In this document: positions 1-6,630 of the stretch, piece after piece
Layout: each line of letters opens with the position of its first letter
How positions within the stretch are numbered: the stretch's first letter is position 1
NCBI GenBank assembly: GCA_002449555.1
Contig: DJXA01000247.1
Location: 18,116 to 25,912 of the forward strand
Reading direction: 5' to 3'
Origin: Atopobiaceae bacterium UBA7016
GTDB taxonomy: Bacteria; Actinomycetota; Coriobacteriia; Coriobacteriales; Atopobiaceae
Length of the DNA: 7,797 bases
Notes under the pieces: generated by a model
Databases searched by the model: none
Told to the model about the DNA's origin: nothing
What the model saw: only the letters and a program-made list of their open reading frames with translations
Program-made: the position numbers and the translations under genes

Positions 1-30
1 CCGTTTTCTGTCAACAATGGCTTCCGTGTG

Positions 31-1452
31 CTACTCTTCGCCGGTCCAGCAGTAGGTGCAGATCTTCTTGCGGTCGATGCCGATGGCATCGAGCATGCCG
101 TCAAGGCTCTGGAAGCTCAGCGAATCAAAGCCCATATCCTCGCAGATGGAGCGCAGCAGGCACTTGCCGCGCTCGCTCGTACCATCCGCATACTCGGCGA
201 TGTGCTTCTCGCCCTCCTCACCCTCAAGCTCGAGAATCTTGCGACGCGCGATGAGCTCGTAGTCGCTGTTGGAGCGCGAGAACGAGAGATACTTGCAGCC
301 ATACATGATGGGCGGGCAGGCGCTGCGCATGTGCACCTCAGCCGCACCCGCGCCATACAGGAACTCGACCGTCTCGCGCAGCTGCGTGCCACGCACGATA
401 GAGTCGTCAACAAACAGCAGCTTCTTGCCATTGATGAGCTCCGGCACCGGCACCTGCTTCATCTTGGCCACGCGGTTACGCACCTCTTGGTTGGCGGGCA
501 TGAAGCTGCGCGGCCAGGTGGGCGTGTACTTGACGAACGGGCGCGCAAAGGGCTTGCCGCTCTCGGTGGCGTAGCCGATGCCGTGGGGCAGACCGCTGTC
601 GGGCACGCCGGCAACATAGTCCACATCGGGTAGCAGGCCACGCTTGCGCTCGTCCGCGGCCATGCGAGCACCGTTGCGATAGCGCATGACTTCCACGTTC
701 TGGCCCTCGTAGTTGGAGTTGGGGTAGCCGTAGTACACCCATAGAAACGCGCAGATGCGCATCTCGTCGCGCGGCGCGACCAGCGTCTCGTAGCCGTCGG
801 CCGTGATGCGCACAATCTCGCCCGAGCCCAGCTCGTGCTCGTCAGCATAGCCCAGCTTGCCATAGGCAAAGCTCTCGAACGTCACGCAGTAGCCGTCATC
901 GTCCTTGCCGATGAGCACCGGCAGGCGGCCCATCTTGTCGCGCGCCGCCACTAGGCTGCCGTCTTCGCACATCACCAGCAGCGTCAGCGAGCCCTCAATG
1001 GCCTCCTGTGCGTACTGGATGCCCTCGACCAGGCTCTTCTGGGTGTTGATGAGCGCGGCGACCAGCTCGGTCTGGTTGACCCCGCCGTCACTCATAGCCA
1101 TGAACTGATGGCCAACATGCTCGAAGGTCTTGATGAGCTCTGCCTCATTCTTGATGCAGCCCACCGTCGAGAGGGCAAAGAACCCCAGGTGAGAGCGCAC
1201 CAGCAGCGGCTGCGGATCCATGTCGGAGATGCAGCCGATGCCCGAGGTACCGTGGAACGACTGCAGGTCGTTCTCAAACTTGGTGCGGAACGGCGTGTTC
1301 TCGATAGAGTGAATCTCTCGCTGGAAGCCATCCTCGTCATCGTGCATGATCATGCCCGCGCGACGAGTTCCCAGATGCGAGTGGTAGTCAACTCCAAAGA
1401 AGACGTCGAGCACCACGTCACGATGCGAAACTGCTCCAAAAAAGGCGCCCAT
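31..1452 (-). CDS. purF: PurF-like amidophosphoribosyltransferase lacking the N-terminal catalytic Cys
   Basis: The family makes 5-phosphoribosylamine from PRPP and glutamine, the first step of de novo purine synthesis in the cytoplasm. The protein has 473 residues, the usual length. It has an N-terminal Ntn-hydrolase (glutaminase-like) domain at about 2-230 and a C-terminal phosphoribosyltransferase domain at about 255-400, with the PRPP loop VDDSIVRGT at 348-356. Four cysteines (C234, C386, C465, C468; the last two in CTYC) match the positions that bind the 4Fe-4S cluster in Bacillus subtilis PurF. The start is the ATG at 1452, 7 nt after AGGAGG; an upstream TTG at 1458 is only 1 nt from that site. 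The N-terminus reads MGAFFGAVS, so Gly stands where the catalytic Cys normally is, and other glutamine-site motifs are also altered (the usual HRGQ region reads HLGT). I recall a similar Cys-less type annotated as amidophosphoribosyltransferase in anaerobic gut bacteria. PRPP chemistry is likely, but glutamine-dependent activity is doubtful. Confidence 0.85.
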   Translation of the reverse strand: MGAFFGAVSHRDVVLDVFFGVDYHSHLGTRRAGMIMHDDEDGFQREIHSIENTPFRTKFENDLQSFHGTSGIGCISDMDPQPLLVRSHLGFFALSTVGCIKNEAELIKTFEHVGHQFMAMSDGGVNQTELVAALINTQKSLVEGIQYAQEAIEGSLTLLVMCEDGSLVAARDKMGRLPVLIGKDDDGYCVTFESFAYGKLGYADEHELGSGEIVRITADGYETLVAPRDEMRICAFLWVYYGYPNSNYEGQNVEVMRYRNGARMAADERKRGLLPDVDYVAGVPDSGLPHGIGYATESGKPFARPFVKYTPTWPRSFMPANQEVRNRVAKMKQVPVPELINGKKLLFVDDSIVRGTQLRETVEFLYGAGAAEVHMRSACPPIMYGCKYLSFSRSNSDYELIARRKILELEGEEGEKHIAEYADGTSERGKCLLRSICEDMGFDSLSFQSLDGMLDAIGIDRKKICTYCWTGEE

Positions 1453-1460
1453 TCGCAAAC

Positions 1461-1466
1461 CTCCTG
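1461..1466 (-). promoter_or_regulatory. Ribosome binding site that fixes the purF-like start
   Basis: The minus strand reads AGGAGG, then 7 nt, then ATG at 1452. The TTG codon that would lengthen the frame by two residues starts 1 nt after the AGGAGG, too close to be used. Family members I recall also begin with a short MG(G/A)FFG-type N-terminus, which agrees with the ATG. Confidence 0.8.
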
Positions 1467-1488
1467 CATTCGCGTTCTTTCAAGTAAC

Positions 1489-1516
1489 ACTATACGGGCT
1501 AAAAACGTCGGTGAAC
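1489..1516 (-). promoter_or_regulatory. Candidate sigma-70 type promoter for the purF-like gene
   Basis: On the minus strand a TATAGT hexamer (1494-1489) fits a -10 box. A weak -35, GTTCAC (1516-1511), lies 16 nt upstream. Transcription would start near 1482 and give a leader of about 30 nt that contains the AGGAGG site. The -10 is good and the -35 poor, so this is a prediction only. Confidence 0.4.
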
Positions 1517-1532
1517 GGTAGTTTTTGCATGC

Positions 1533-1555
1533 GGAAACATAGCAATCAGGTTTCC
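1533..1555. promoter_or_regulatory. Inverted repeat in the divergent purF-like/gloA intergenic region
   Basis: GGAAAC (1533-1538) and GTTTCC (1550-1555) form perfect 6-bp inverted arms 11 nt apart, a geometry that fits a dimeric repressor. The repeat lies just upstream of the candidate purF-like promoter and about 105 bp before gloA. A second, smaller inverted repeat (AAACC/GGTTT, 1591-1605) lies closer to gloA. I do not recognise the cognate regulator. The gap 1453-1659 holds no gene that I can support, and I found no convincing plus-strand -35/-10 pair for gloA. Confidence 0.3.
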
Positions 1556-1659
1556 ATAACGTGGGGTGACCTCTTGGGCAATTGCTCGCCAAACCTGGGG
1601 GGTTTCTGTCAACATAGGCAGATAAGTCAGAGTGATCTTCATCCGAGAAAGGAACGCCC

Positions 1660-2061
1660 ATGCGCGCAAAGCTCATCCATCGCAACACCCACGTCTACGA
1701 CCTCGACGCCACCCTTGCCTTCTACGAGAAGGCCCTCGGCCTTACCGAGCGCCGTCGCAAGGGCCCTGAAGACGGCAGCTGGCTCATCGTCTTCATCGGC
1801 AACGACGAGTGCGACTTCGAGCTTGAGCTTACGTGGAACAACGGCTTCGACGGCACGTACGACAACGGCAACGGCGACACGCACGTGGCCGTGCGCGTCG
1901 ATGATTACGACGCCTTCCATGCACTGCACGAGGAGATGGGCTGCATCGTGAAGGAGAATCCGCGCATGGGTCTGTATTTCATCGCCGACCCCGACGGCTG
2001 CTGGATCGAAATCCTCCGCGGCCTCGATGAGACGCCGAACGAGCGCGACCGCGTAAAGTAG
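1660..2061 (+). CDS. gloA: Glyoxalase I (lactoylglutathione lyase), VOC superfamily
   Basis: Glyoxalase I isomerises the hemithioacetal of methylglyoxal and a thiol (classically glutathione) to the lactoyl-thioester, detoxifying methylglyoxal in the cytoplasm. The 133-residue protein matches the short bacterial form, two beta-alpha-beta-beta-beta modules. All four metal ligands line up with Escherichia coli GloA: H7 (KLIH), E56 (LELTWN), H75 (DTHVAV) and E117 (WIEIL). The DPDG turn at 110-113 is typical. The ATG follows AAAGGA at 6 nt. It is the first gene of a plus-strand cluster, 33 bp before eda, so it is probably co-transcribed with the KDG/KDPG genes. Such a role makes sense because fast triose-phosphate formation promotes methylglyoxal. 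The natural thiol is uncertain, since many anaerobic high-GC Gram-positives lack glutathione. The VOC fold also serves other reactions, but ligand conservation favours glyoxalase I. Confidence 0.85.
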   Translation: MRAKLIHRNTHVYDLDATLAFYEKALGLTERRRKGPEDGSWLIVFIGNDECDFELELTWNNGFDGTYDNGNGDTHVAVRVDDYDAFHALHEEMGCIVKENPRMGLYFIADPDGCWIEILRGLDETPNERDRVK

Positions 2062-2094
2062 CAGGCACATCCCGTAAGAGCAAGAGGAGCACCC

Positions 2095-2733
2095 ATGCAC
2101 GACGTCATCAAGGCGATTGGCGAAATCGGCCTGGTTCCCGTGGTGAAGATCAACGACGCACGCGACGCGTTGCCCCTAGCAAATGCCCTCATCGAGGGCG
2201 GGCTTCCAGTAGCCGAAATCACCTTCCGCACCGACGCCGCCGCCGAGAGCATCGCAGCCATTGCCAAGGAGTTCCCGCAGATGATTGTGGGTGCTGGCAC
2301 GGTGCTGACCCGCGCGCAGGTAGACGCCGCCATGGAGGCAGGCGCCACCTTCATCGTCTCGCCCGGGCTCAACCCCGACACGCTCGACTACGCGCTGAGC
2401 AAGAGCGCCATCATGATGCCCGGTATCTCTGACGCAAGCGGTGTTGAGGCGGCACTGGCGCGCGGCATCGACACCGTGAAGTTCTTCCCCGCCGAGCCTG
2501 CCGGCGGTCTTCCCTACATCAAGGCGCTCGCCGGCCCGTACGCGGACGTCAAGTTCATGCCCACGGGCGGCATCAACCTGGGCAACCTTGCCACCTACCT
2601 CACCTGCCCCAACATCCTTGCGTGCGGCGGCACCTGGATGGTGACCGAGGGCCTTATCAACGAGCAGCGCTGGGGTGAGATTACGGCCATCTGCCAGGAG
2701 GCCGTCAAGATCATCAAGGACGTTCGCGGCTAG
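2095..2733 (+). CDS. eda: KDPG/KHG aldolase (2-dehydro-3-deoxy-phosphogluconate aldolase)
   Basis: This class I aldolase splits 2-keto-3-deoxy-6-phosphogluconate into pyruvate and glyceraldehyde-3-phosphate, the last step of the Entner-Doudoroff and uronate routes. Many members also cleave 4-hydroxy-2-oxoglutarate. The protein has 212 residues, the normal length for this single-domain TIM barrel. The Schiff-base lysine is K129 in TVKFFPAE. The general acid/base glutamate is E41 in AEITFRT, with R45 after it. The phosphate-binding glycines are in MPTGGI (155-160), with further glycines in ACGGTW (176-181). The ATG is 5 nt after AGGAG. It lies between gloA and kdgK with short gaps, so kinase product would pass straight to it. 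No phosphogluconate dehydratase (edd) is in the window, so the feed is more likely uronate or 2-keto-3-deoxygluconate than gluconate-6-phosphate. Confidence 0.93.
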   Translation: MHDVIKAIGEIGLVPVVKINDARDALPLANALIEGGLPVAEITFRTDAAAESIAAIAKEFPQMIVGAGTVLTRAQVDAAMEAGATFIVSPGLNPDTLDYALSKSAIMMPGISDASGVEAALARGIDTVKFFPAEPAGGLPYIKALAGPYADVKFMPTGGINLGNLATYLTCPNILACGGTWMVTEGLINEQRWGEITAICQEAVKIIKDVRG

Positions 2734-2756
2734 ACCGTCATAAGACAGGGGGAATC

Positions 2757-3710
2757 ATGGATGACGAGAAGAGCATCCTACTGGTGGGAGAGCCCATGGG
2801 CCTTTTCATCGCCAAGAGCGAGGGTTCCTTTGAGGACGTTGACGAGTACTCCGTGGCTACCTGCGGCGCGGAGTTTAATGTCGCGATTGGCCTTACACGC
2901 CTGGGGCATCGCGCTTCCTATCTCACCAAGCTGGGCCCCGACCCGTTTGGCAAGCGCATCGTCAAGCAGATGAAGCGCGAGGGCATCGCCACGGACGACA
3001 TCCTCTACGACGACGCGCTGCGCACCGGGTTCATGCTGAAGGGCTCAACCTCGGTCGGCGACCCGGCCATCTACTACTTCCGCGCGGGCAGTGCGGCATC
3101 CACGCTCTCCCCTGCCGACGTTGCCGACCTGGACTTCTCAAAGTTTGCGGCCATCCACATGACCGGCATCACGCCCGCTCTCTCTGACAACACGCGCGAG
3201 CTTTGTCGTTTCTTGGCGGCCAAGGCCCATGAGCTGGGCATCTTTCTTTCGTTTGACCCCAATCTGCGCCCACAGCTATGGCCCTCGCAGGAAGCTATGG
3301 CAAGCTACCTCAACGAGTTTGCCGCGCAGTGTGACCTCTTCTTGCCGGGCATCGCCGAGGGCAAGATTCTGGCGGAGCTGGAGGACCCAGTAGAGATTGC
3401 TGCGCACTACCGTGGGCTGGGTGCCGGCGCCGTGGTAGTGAAGGTGGGCGGCGATGGCGCGTACTATGACGCGGACTCTGAGAAGGGCATGGTGCCGGGC
3501 TTCCGCGTGTCGCACGTCGTGGACACCGTAGGCGCTGGTGACGGCTTTGCGGCAGGCGTGCTCTCGGCCCGCATGGAGGGACTGAGCTGGTACGACAGCG
3601 TGCGCCGTGGCAACGCTATCGGCGCTATCCAGATTATGAGCGTGGGCGACAACGACGGCCTGCCCACCCGCGAGGAGCTTGACGCGTTCATGCTCACCGA
3701 CGAGCACTAA
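2757..3710 (+). CDS. kdgK: 2-keto-3-deoxygluconate kinase, PfkB/ribokinase family
   Basis: It phosphorylates 2-keto-3-deoxygluconate (KDG) with ATP to KDPG, the substrate of the aldolase encoded just upstream. The protein has 317 residues, normal for PfkB sugar kinases. The PfkB C-terminal signature DTVGAGDGFAAG is at 256-267 with catalytic base D262. The N-terminal substrate loop GAEFNVAIGLTRLG (37-50), the FRAGSAAS segment (108-115) and DPNLRPQLW (167-175) are typical of KDG kinases rather than ribokinase or fructokinase. The ATG follows an AGGGGG site 4 nt away, a slightly short spacing. It is the last gene of the gloA-eda-kdgK cluster, 23 bp after eda, and is followed by the large palindrome. 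A related role on another keto-deoxy sugar acid cannot be excluded, but the eda neighbour makes KDG the best guess. Confidence 0.92.
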   Translation: MDDEKSILLVGEPMGLFIAKSEGSFEDVDEYSVATCGAEFNVAIGLTRLGHRASYLTKLGPDPFGKRIVKQMKREGIATDDILYDDALRTGFMLKGSTSVGDPAIYYFRAGSAASTLSPADVADLDFSKFAAIHMTGITPALSDNTRELCRFLAAKAHELGIFLSFDPNLRPQLWPSQEAMASYLNEFAAQCDLFLPGIAEGKILAELEDPVEIAAHYRGLGAGAVVVKVGGDGAYYDADSEKGMVPGFRVSHVVDTVGAGDGFAAGVLSARMEGLSWYDSVRRGNAIGAIQIMSVGDNDGLPTREELDAFMLTDEH

Positions 3711-3724
3711 GGTCACGCGCCTAA

Positions 3725-3800
3725 CGCACCCGAACGGATGGGACAGGCACCGTAGTTCGGAAATCCGAACTACGGTGCCTGTCCCATCCGTCCGGGTGCG
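3725..3800. repeat. Near-perfect 37-bp-stem palindrome between convergent genes
   Basis: The two 37-nt arms (3725-3761 and 3764-3800) are reverse complements apart from one position, an A facing a C near the base, and only AA separates them. The element fills most of the 96-bp gap between the stops of kdgK and the aldo/keto reductase. The stem contains GGGACAGGCACC, a motif that I recall (not checked) from REP-like palindromes linked to REP-associated tyrosine transposases. No T-tract follows on either strand, so it is not a standard intrinsic terminator, though such a stem could still stop or protect both convergent transcripts. No transposase gene or second copy is in the window. Confidence 0.85.
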
Positions 3801-3806
3801 CTGTCG

Positions 3807-4736
3807 TTACGGCAGCTGACGGCCGGCGGACTTGTAGATCTCGTACCACTCCTCGCGCGTGAGGGTGAAGTCGGTGGCACGGGCGCTCTCGCGAATGCGC
3901 GATGCCTTGGTGGTGCCGATGACGCACTGCATCTTTGCCGGGTAGCGCAGGATCCACGCAAGGGCCACGGCGCCAGGCGTCACGTTGTACTTCTGCGCCA
4001 GCTCGTCAAGCTCGGCGTTCAGCTCCTCGTACTCGGAGGCGCCCAGGAACGTGCCCGCAAAGTATCCGTGCTGGAAGACCGACCACGCCTGGATGGCCAT
4101 ACCCTTGCGCTCGCAGTACTCGAAGATGCCGCCGTCACGCATGATGGCCGGGTCGTTCTCCATATTGACGTTGAGCATGGCCTCGAACGCCGGCGCAAAT
4201 GCCACGCTGAGCTGCACCTGGTTTGCCGCCAGCTTGTACTTGGTGGCGCGCGCGACGCGCTTCATTTGCATCGGGTTCTGGTTGGAGACGCCAAACTCCA
4301 GCACCTTGCCGGACTTGTGCAGCTCCTCGAAGGCCTCCGCGATCTCATCGGCCTCCATCAGCACGTCCGGACGGTGCAGTAGCAGGCACTCGACGTGATC
4401 GGTCTTCAGGCGCGCAAGGCTCGCGTCCACGGCGCTCAGGATGTAGTCCTTGGAGAAGTCGAAGTACGAGCCGTTCTTGCCAAAGTGGATGGAGCATTTG
4501 GTCTGCAGGAAGATCTGGTCACGCATGCCCGGATTCGCAGCCATGGCGTCACCGATGAGCTCCTCGCAGTGGCCGCCGCCGTAGATGTCGGCGGTGTCCA
4601 CCATGTTGATGCCCTCGTCGAGGCTTACGCGCAGCAGCTCGCCCACCTCGGCAACAGACATCTGTGGAATGCGCATTGACCCAAGCACGACCTCGGATAC
4701 CAGCGCTTTGTTCTTGCCAAACTCGATGTACCGCAT
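3807..4736 (-). CDS. Aldo/keto reductase, YdhF-like
   Basis: An NADPH-dependent cytoplasmic oxidoreductase of 309 residues that reduces carbonyls. The catalytic tetrad of the family is visible: D47, Y52 (in DTADIYGGG), K80 (QTK) and H121 (LLLHRPD). The segment from HRPDVLMEADEIAEAF through GKVLEFGVSNQNP (121-155) resembles E. coli YdhF closely, and the C-terminal half carries the expected NADP-binding pattern (VIGTTKASRIRES, 272-284). The ATG at 4736 is preceded by GGAGGG 8 nt away. A TTG 39 nt further upstream would add 13 residues with no family counterpart, so I rejected it. It lies 87 bp downstream of the oligo-glucosidase on the same strand, with a hairpin between them, so it may have its own transcript. 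The substrate cannot be told from sequence; an aldehyde such as methylglyoxal or a sugar aldehyde is possible. Confidence 0.9.
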   Translation of the reverse strand: MRYIEFGKNKALVSEVVLGSMRIPQMSVAEVGELLRVSLDEGINMVDTADIYGGGHCEELIGDAMAANPGMRDQIFLQTKCSIHFGKNGSYFDFSKDYILSAVDASLARLKTDHVECLLLHRPDVLMEADEIAEAFEELHKSGKVLEFGVSNQNPMQMKRVARATKYKLAANQVQLSVAFAPAFEAMLNVNMENDPAIMRDGGIFEYCERKGMAIQAWSVFQHGYFAGTFLGASEYEELNAELDELAQKYNVTPGAVALAWILRYPAKMQCVIGTTKASRIRESARATDFTLTREEWYEIYKSAGRQLP

Positions 4737-4784
4737 TACCTGCTCCCTCCCCTCAACCAATACCAGCCAAAACAAGTATGAACA

Positions 4785-4815
4785 GGGACCACGAAGGACT
4801 CTCCTTTGTGGTTCC
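4785..4815 (-). terminator. Hairpin after the oligo-glucosidase gene, possible terminator
   Basis: GGGACCACGAAGGA (4785-4798) and TCCTTTGTGGTTCC (4802-4815) form a 14-bp stem with a CTC loop when read as plus-strand RNA, counting two G-U pairs. Read on the minus strand, the direction of the genes, those two positions become A-C mismatches, so the stem is weaker. It is followed there by TGTTCATACTTGTTTTG, which is T-rich but not a clean T-tract. It lies 9 bp past the glucosidase stop and could be a leaky terminator or an attenuating element before the aldo/keto reductase gene. Confidence 0.45.
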
Positions 4816-4823
4816 GCCCTGCG

Positions 4824-6521
4824 CTACTCGTACAGGTACACGCGGCACTCCCACGGGCGCAGCTCGAGGAAGCCGTCAGACCTCGTGCCCGGAGCATCGT
4901 CATAGTTGGCCAGCTCAAGCGTGCCAAGCGAGGGGTCATAGCCCACCGGCGGCCGCATCAGCGTGGCACGGTCTCCAAAGTTGCAAATCACCATAAGGCG
5001 CTGGCCTTCCATCTCGCGCGCGTACACAAACAGCTCGCGACTCACGCGCTTGAACTCGCGGTAGATGCCCTCGCGCACCACCGGCAGCTTGCGGCGCAAG
5101 TCAATCGCACGCCGGTAGAAGTTAAGCACCGAATTGGGATCATCAAGCTCGGCCTCAACGTTGATGCCGTGGTAGTTGGGGTTGACGGCAAACCATGGCT
5201 CGACACCCGCAGGACAGAAGCCGGCGTTCTCCTCAGCCGACCACTGCACGGGCGTCCTCGCGTGGTCGCGCGCGGCGCGGTTGATGAGCTTCATAACCTC
5301 TTGCTCTTTTTGGCCCGACGCCATGTGATTGCGATACTGGTTCTTCGCCGACACGTCCGGCACCTCGTCGATGGTCGCGAAGTGCGTGTTGGTCATGCCA
5401 ATCTCTTGGCCCTGGTACACAAACGGTGTGCCCTTCAGGAAGAGATAGCTCGCAGCCAGCAGCTTGGCGCTCTCCACGTGATACACCTTGCTACCGTAGC
5501 GGCTCACCACGCGCGGGTGGTCGTGGTTCTCGATGTAGAGCGCGTTCCACGCCTTGCCCTCAAGCTCGCGCTGCCAGTGCGTGAGCGCGCCCTTGTACCT
5601 GCGCAGGCTGAAGGGCGTCGGCACGTAGTCCGTAAACAGGCAGTCGGCGTTCATGTGCTCGAAGTTGAACATCATGTCAAGCGTCTGGTCGGGCCCCTCA
5701 GCGATGTAGGGCAGCGCCTTGTCCGTGGTGATCATGGGCGCCTCGCCCACCGTCATGCAGTCGTAGTGCGAGAGCACGTTATCCCTGAACTGCGCGAGGT
5801 AGTCGTGCACGCGCGGGCCGTTCTCATAAAAGCGCAGGCCACGGGCACCGGGCACCATCAGATGGTCACTGGGCAGGCCTTCGGCTTTGCTCGTGAAGGT
5901 GATGACGTCCTCGCGGAAGCCGTCCACGCCGCGGTCGAGCCAGAAGCGCATGATGTCTTCCACCTCGGCGCGCACGGCCGGGTTCTCCATGTTGAGGTCG
6001 GGCTGGCCCTTGGCAAAGATATGCAGGTACCACTGGTCGATGGCGGGCTCGTACTCCCACGCGCGGCCCTCAAACAGGCTGTCCCAGTTGTTGGGCGGAA
6101 CGAGGTTACCCTCATGGTCACGGTGGCCGTCGCGCCAGATGTAGTAGTCGTGGTACGGATTGTCGCGCGAGGTGCGGCTCTGCTTGAACCACGGGTGCTC
6201 GCTTGAGGTGTGATTGACCACCAGGTCCATGATCACCTTCAGGCCGCGCTGGTGCGCCCCATCAAGCACCTGCTGGAAGACATCCAGGTCGCCGTACTCG
6301 GGGTTGATGTTCTTATAGTCCGCGATGTCGTAGCCATAGTCTGCCTGCGGAGAGACGTACAGCGGGCTGAACCAGATGCCCGTAACGTTCAGGCTGGCAA
6401 TGTAGTCGAGCTTCTCCAGCACGCCCCACAGATCACCAATGCCGTCGCCGTTGCCATCGGCAAAGCTCCGAGGCCAAATCTGATAGAACACCGCATCCTT
6501 GTACCAGCGACTTCGCTCCAT
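4824..6521 (-). CDS. Oligo-1,6-glucosidase (GH13 alpha-glucosidase)
   Basis: A cytoplasmic exo-acting alpha-glucosidase of 565 residues that releases glucose from isomaltose and isomalto-oligosaccharides. Family GH13 is shown by the calcium-site-like loop DGNGDGIGD (22-30), region I DLVVNHTS (99-106), nucleophile D205 (GFREDVI), acid/base E260 (VGEAP) and transition-state stabiliser D334 (ENHDHPR). V206 directly follows the nucleophile; in this group Val marks alpha-1,6 preference and Thr or Ala alpha-1,4. The QPDLN motif (173-177) also fits. No signal peptide is visible, so the substrates must be imported. The ATG at 6521 is 6 nt after AGAGGA; an upstream GTG at 6554 would add 11 residues without family support. 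The transport genes for oligosaccharides are not next to it; the ABC gene beside it is of another class. Exact specificity (isomaltose, panose, short dextrans) is inferred. It resembles MalL in Bacillus. Confidence 0.93.
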   Translation of the reverse strand: MERSRWYKDAVFYQIWPRSFADGNGDGIGDLWGVLEKLDYIASLNVTGIWFSPLYVSPQADYGYDIADYKNINPEYGDLDVFQQVLDGAHQRGLKVIMDLVVNHTSSEHPWFKQSRTSRDNPYHDYYIWRDGHRDHEGNLVPPNNWDSLFEGRAWEYEPAIDQWYLHIFAKGQPDLNMENPAVRAEVEDIMRFWLDRGVDGFREDVITFTSKAEGLPSDHLMVPGARGLRFYENGPRVHDYLAQFRDNVLSHYDCMTVGEAPMITTDKALPYIAEGPDQTLDMMFNFEHMNADCLFTDYVPTPFSLRRYKGALTHWQRELEGKAWNALYIENHDHPRVVSRYGSKVYHVESAKLLAASYLFLKGTPFVYQGQEIGMTNTHFATIDEVPDVSAKNQYRNHMASGQKEQEVMKLINRAARDHARTPVQWSAEENAGFCPAGVEPWFAVNPNYHGINVEAELDDPNSVLNFYRRAIDLRRKLPVVREGIYREFKRVSRELFVYAREMEGQRLMVICNFGDRATLMRPPVGYDPSLGTLELANYDDAPGTRSDGFLELRPWECRVYLYE

Positions 6522-6538
6522 GGCAGGTCCTCTCATCC

Positions 6539-6552
6539 GATTGCGCACAATC
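6539..6552. promoter_or_regulatory. Palindrome upstream of the glucosidase start, possible operator
   Basis: GATTGCGCACAATC has 5-bp perfect arms (GATTG/CAATC) around CGCA, and it lies 17 nt upstream of the glucosidase ATG, where bound protein would block transcription or translation start. The shape is like operators of LacI-family sugar repressors. No regulator gene is in the window, so the protein is unknown. Confidence 0.35.
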
Positions 6553-6556
6553 ACAT

Positions 6557-6571
6557 TTTCGCATGTCGAAA
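6557..6571. promoter_or_regulatory. Second inverted repeat in the glucosidase upstream region
   Basis: TTTCG and CGAAA form 5-bp perfect inverted arms around CATGT, just upstream of the palindrome at 6539-6552. Two operator-like repeats within about 35 bp suggest carbohydrate-dependent control of the glucosidase. I found no good -35/-10 pair for the minus strand in the 109-bp gap. A short CCCC-ATT-GGGG hairpin at 6618-6628, just after the ABC gene stop, is too weak and lacks a T-tract. Confidence 0.25.
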
Positions 6572-6630
6572 CGCGTCATGGTGTGACATCTCGTGGCAAT
6601 TTCCCCGCTGGAGCCTGCCCCATTGGGGAG

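Noticed and set aside
28..633. A 201-codon plus-strand open frame opposite the purF-like gene
   Set aside because: It lies antisense to the PRPP-binding domain region, its composition (Ala, Leu, Arg, His) is of shadow type, and no family or ribosome binding site supports it.
1350..1688. A minus-strand frame that spans the purF-like start and the intergenic region
   Set aside because: It overlaps the purF-like N-terminus in another frame, crosses the gloA start, and shows no domain or ribosome binding site.
3276..3716. A minus-strand open frame opposite the 3' half of kdgK
   Set aside because: It overlaps the conserved PfkB signature on the other strand and has no domain of its own.
3725..3800. 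Calling the large palindrome a plain rho-independent terminator
   Set aside because: No T-tract follows the stem on either strand and the stem is much longer than usual, so I listed it as a repeat with possible terminator function.
4806..6206. A 466-codon plus-strand open frame opposite the glucosidase
   Set aside because: It is fully antisense to a gene with all GH13 catalytic motifs. Its translation is His/Val/Leu/Arg-rich and has no recognisable domain, as expected from an open frame on the opposite strand of GC-rich coding DNA.
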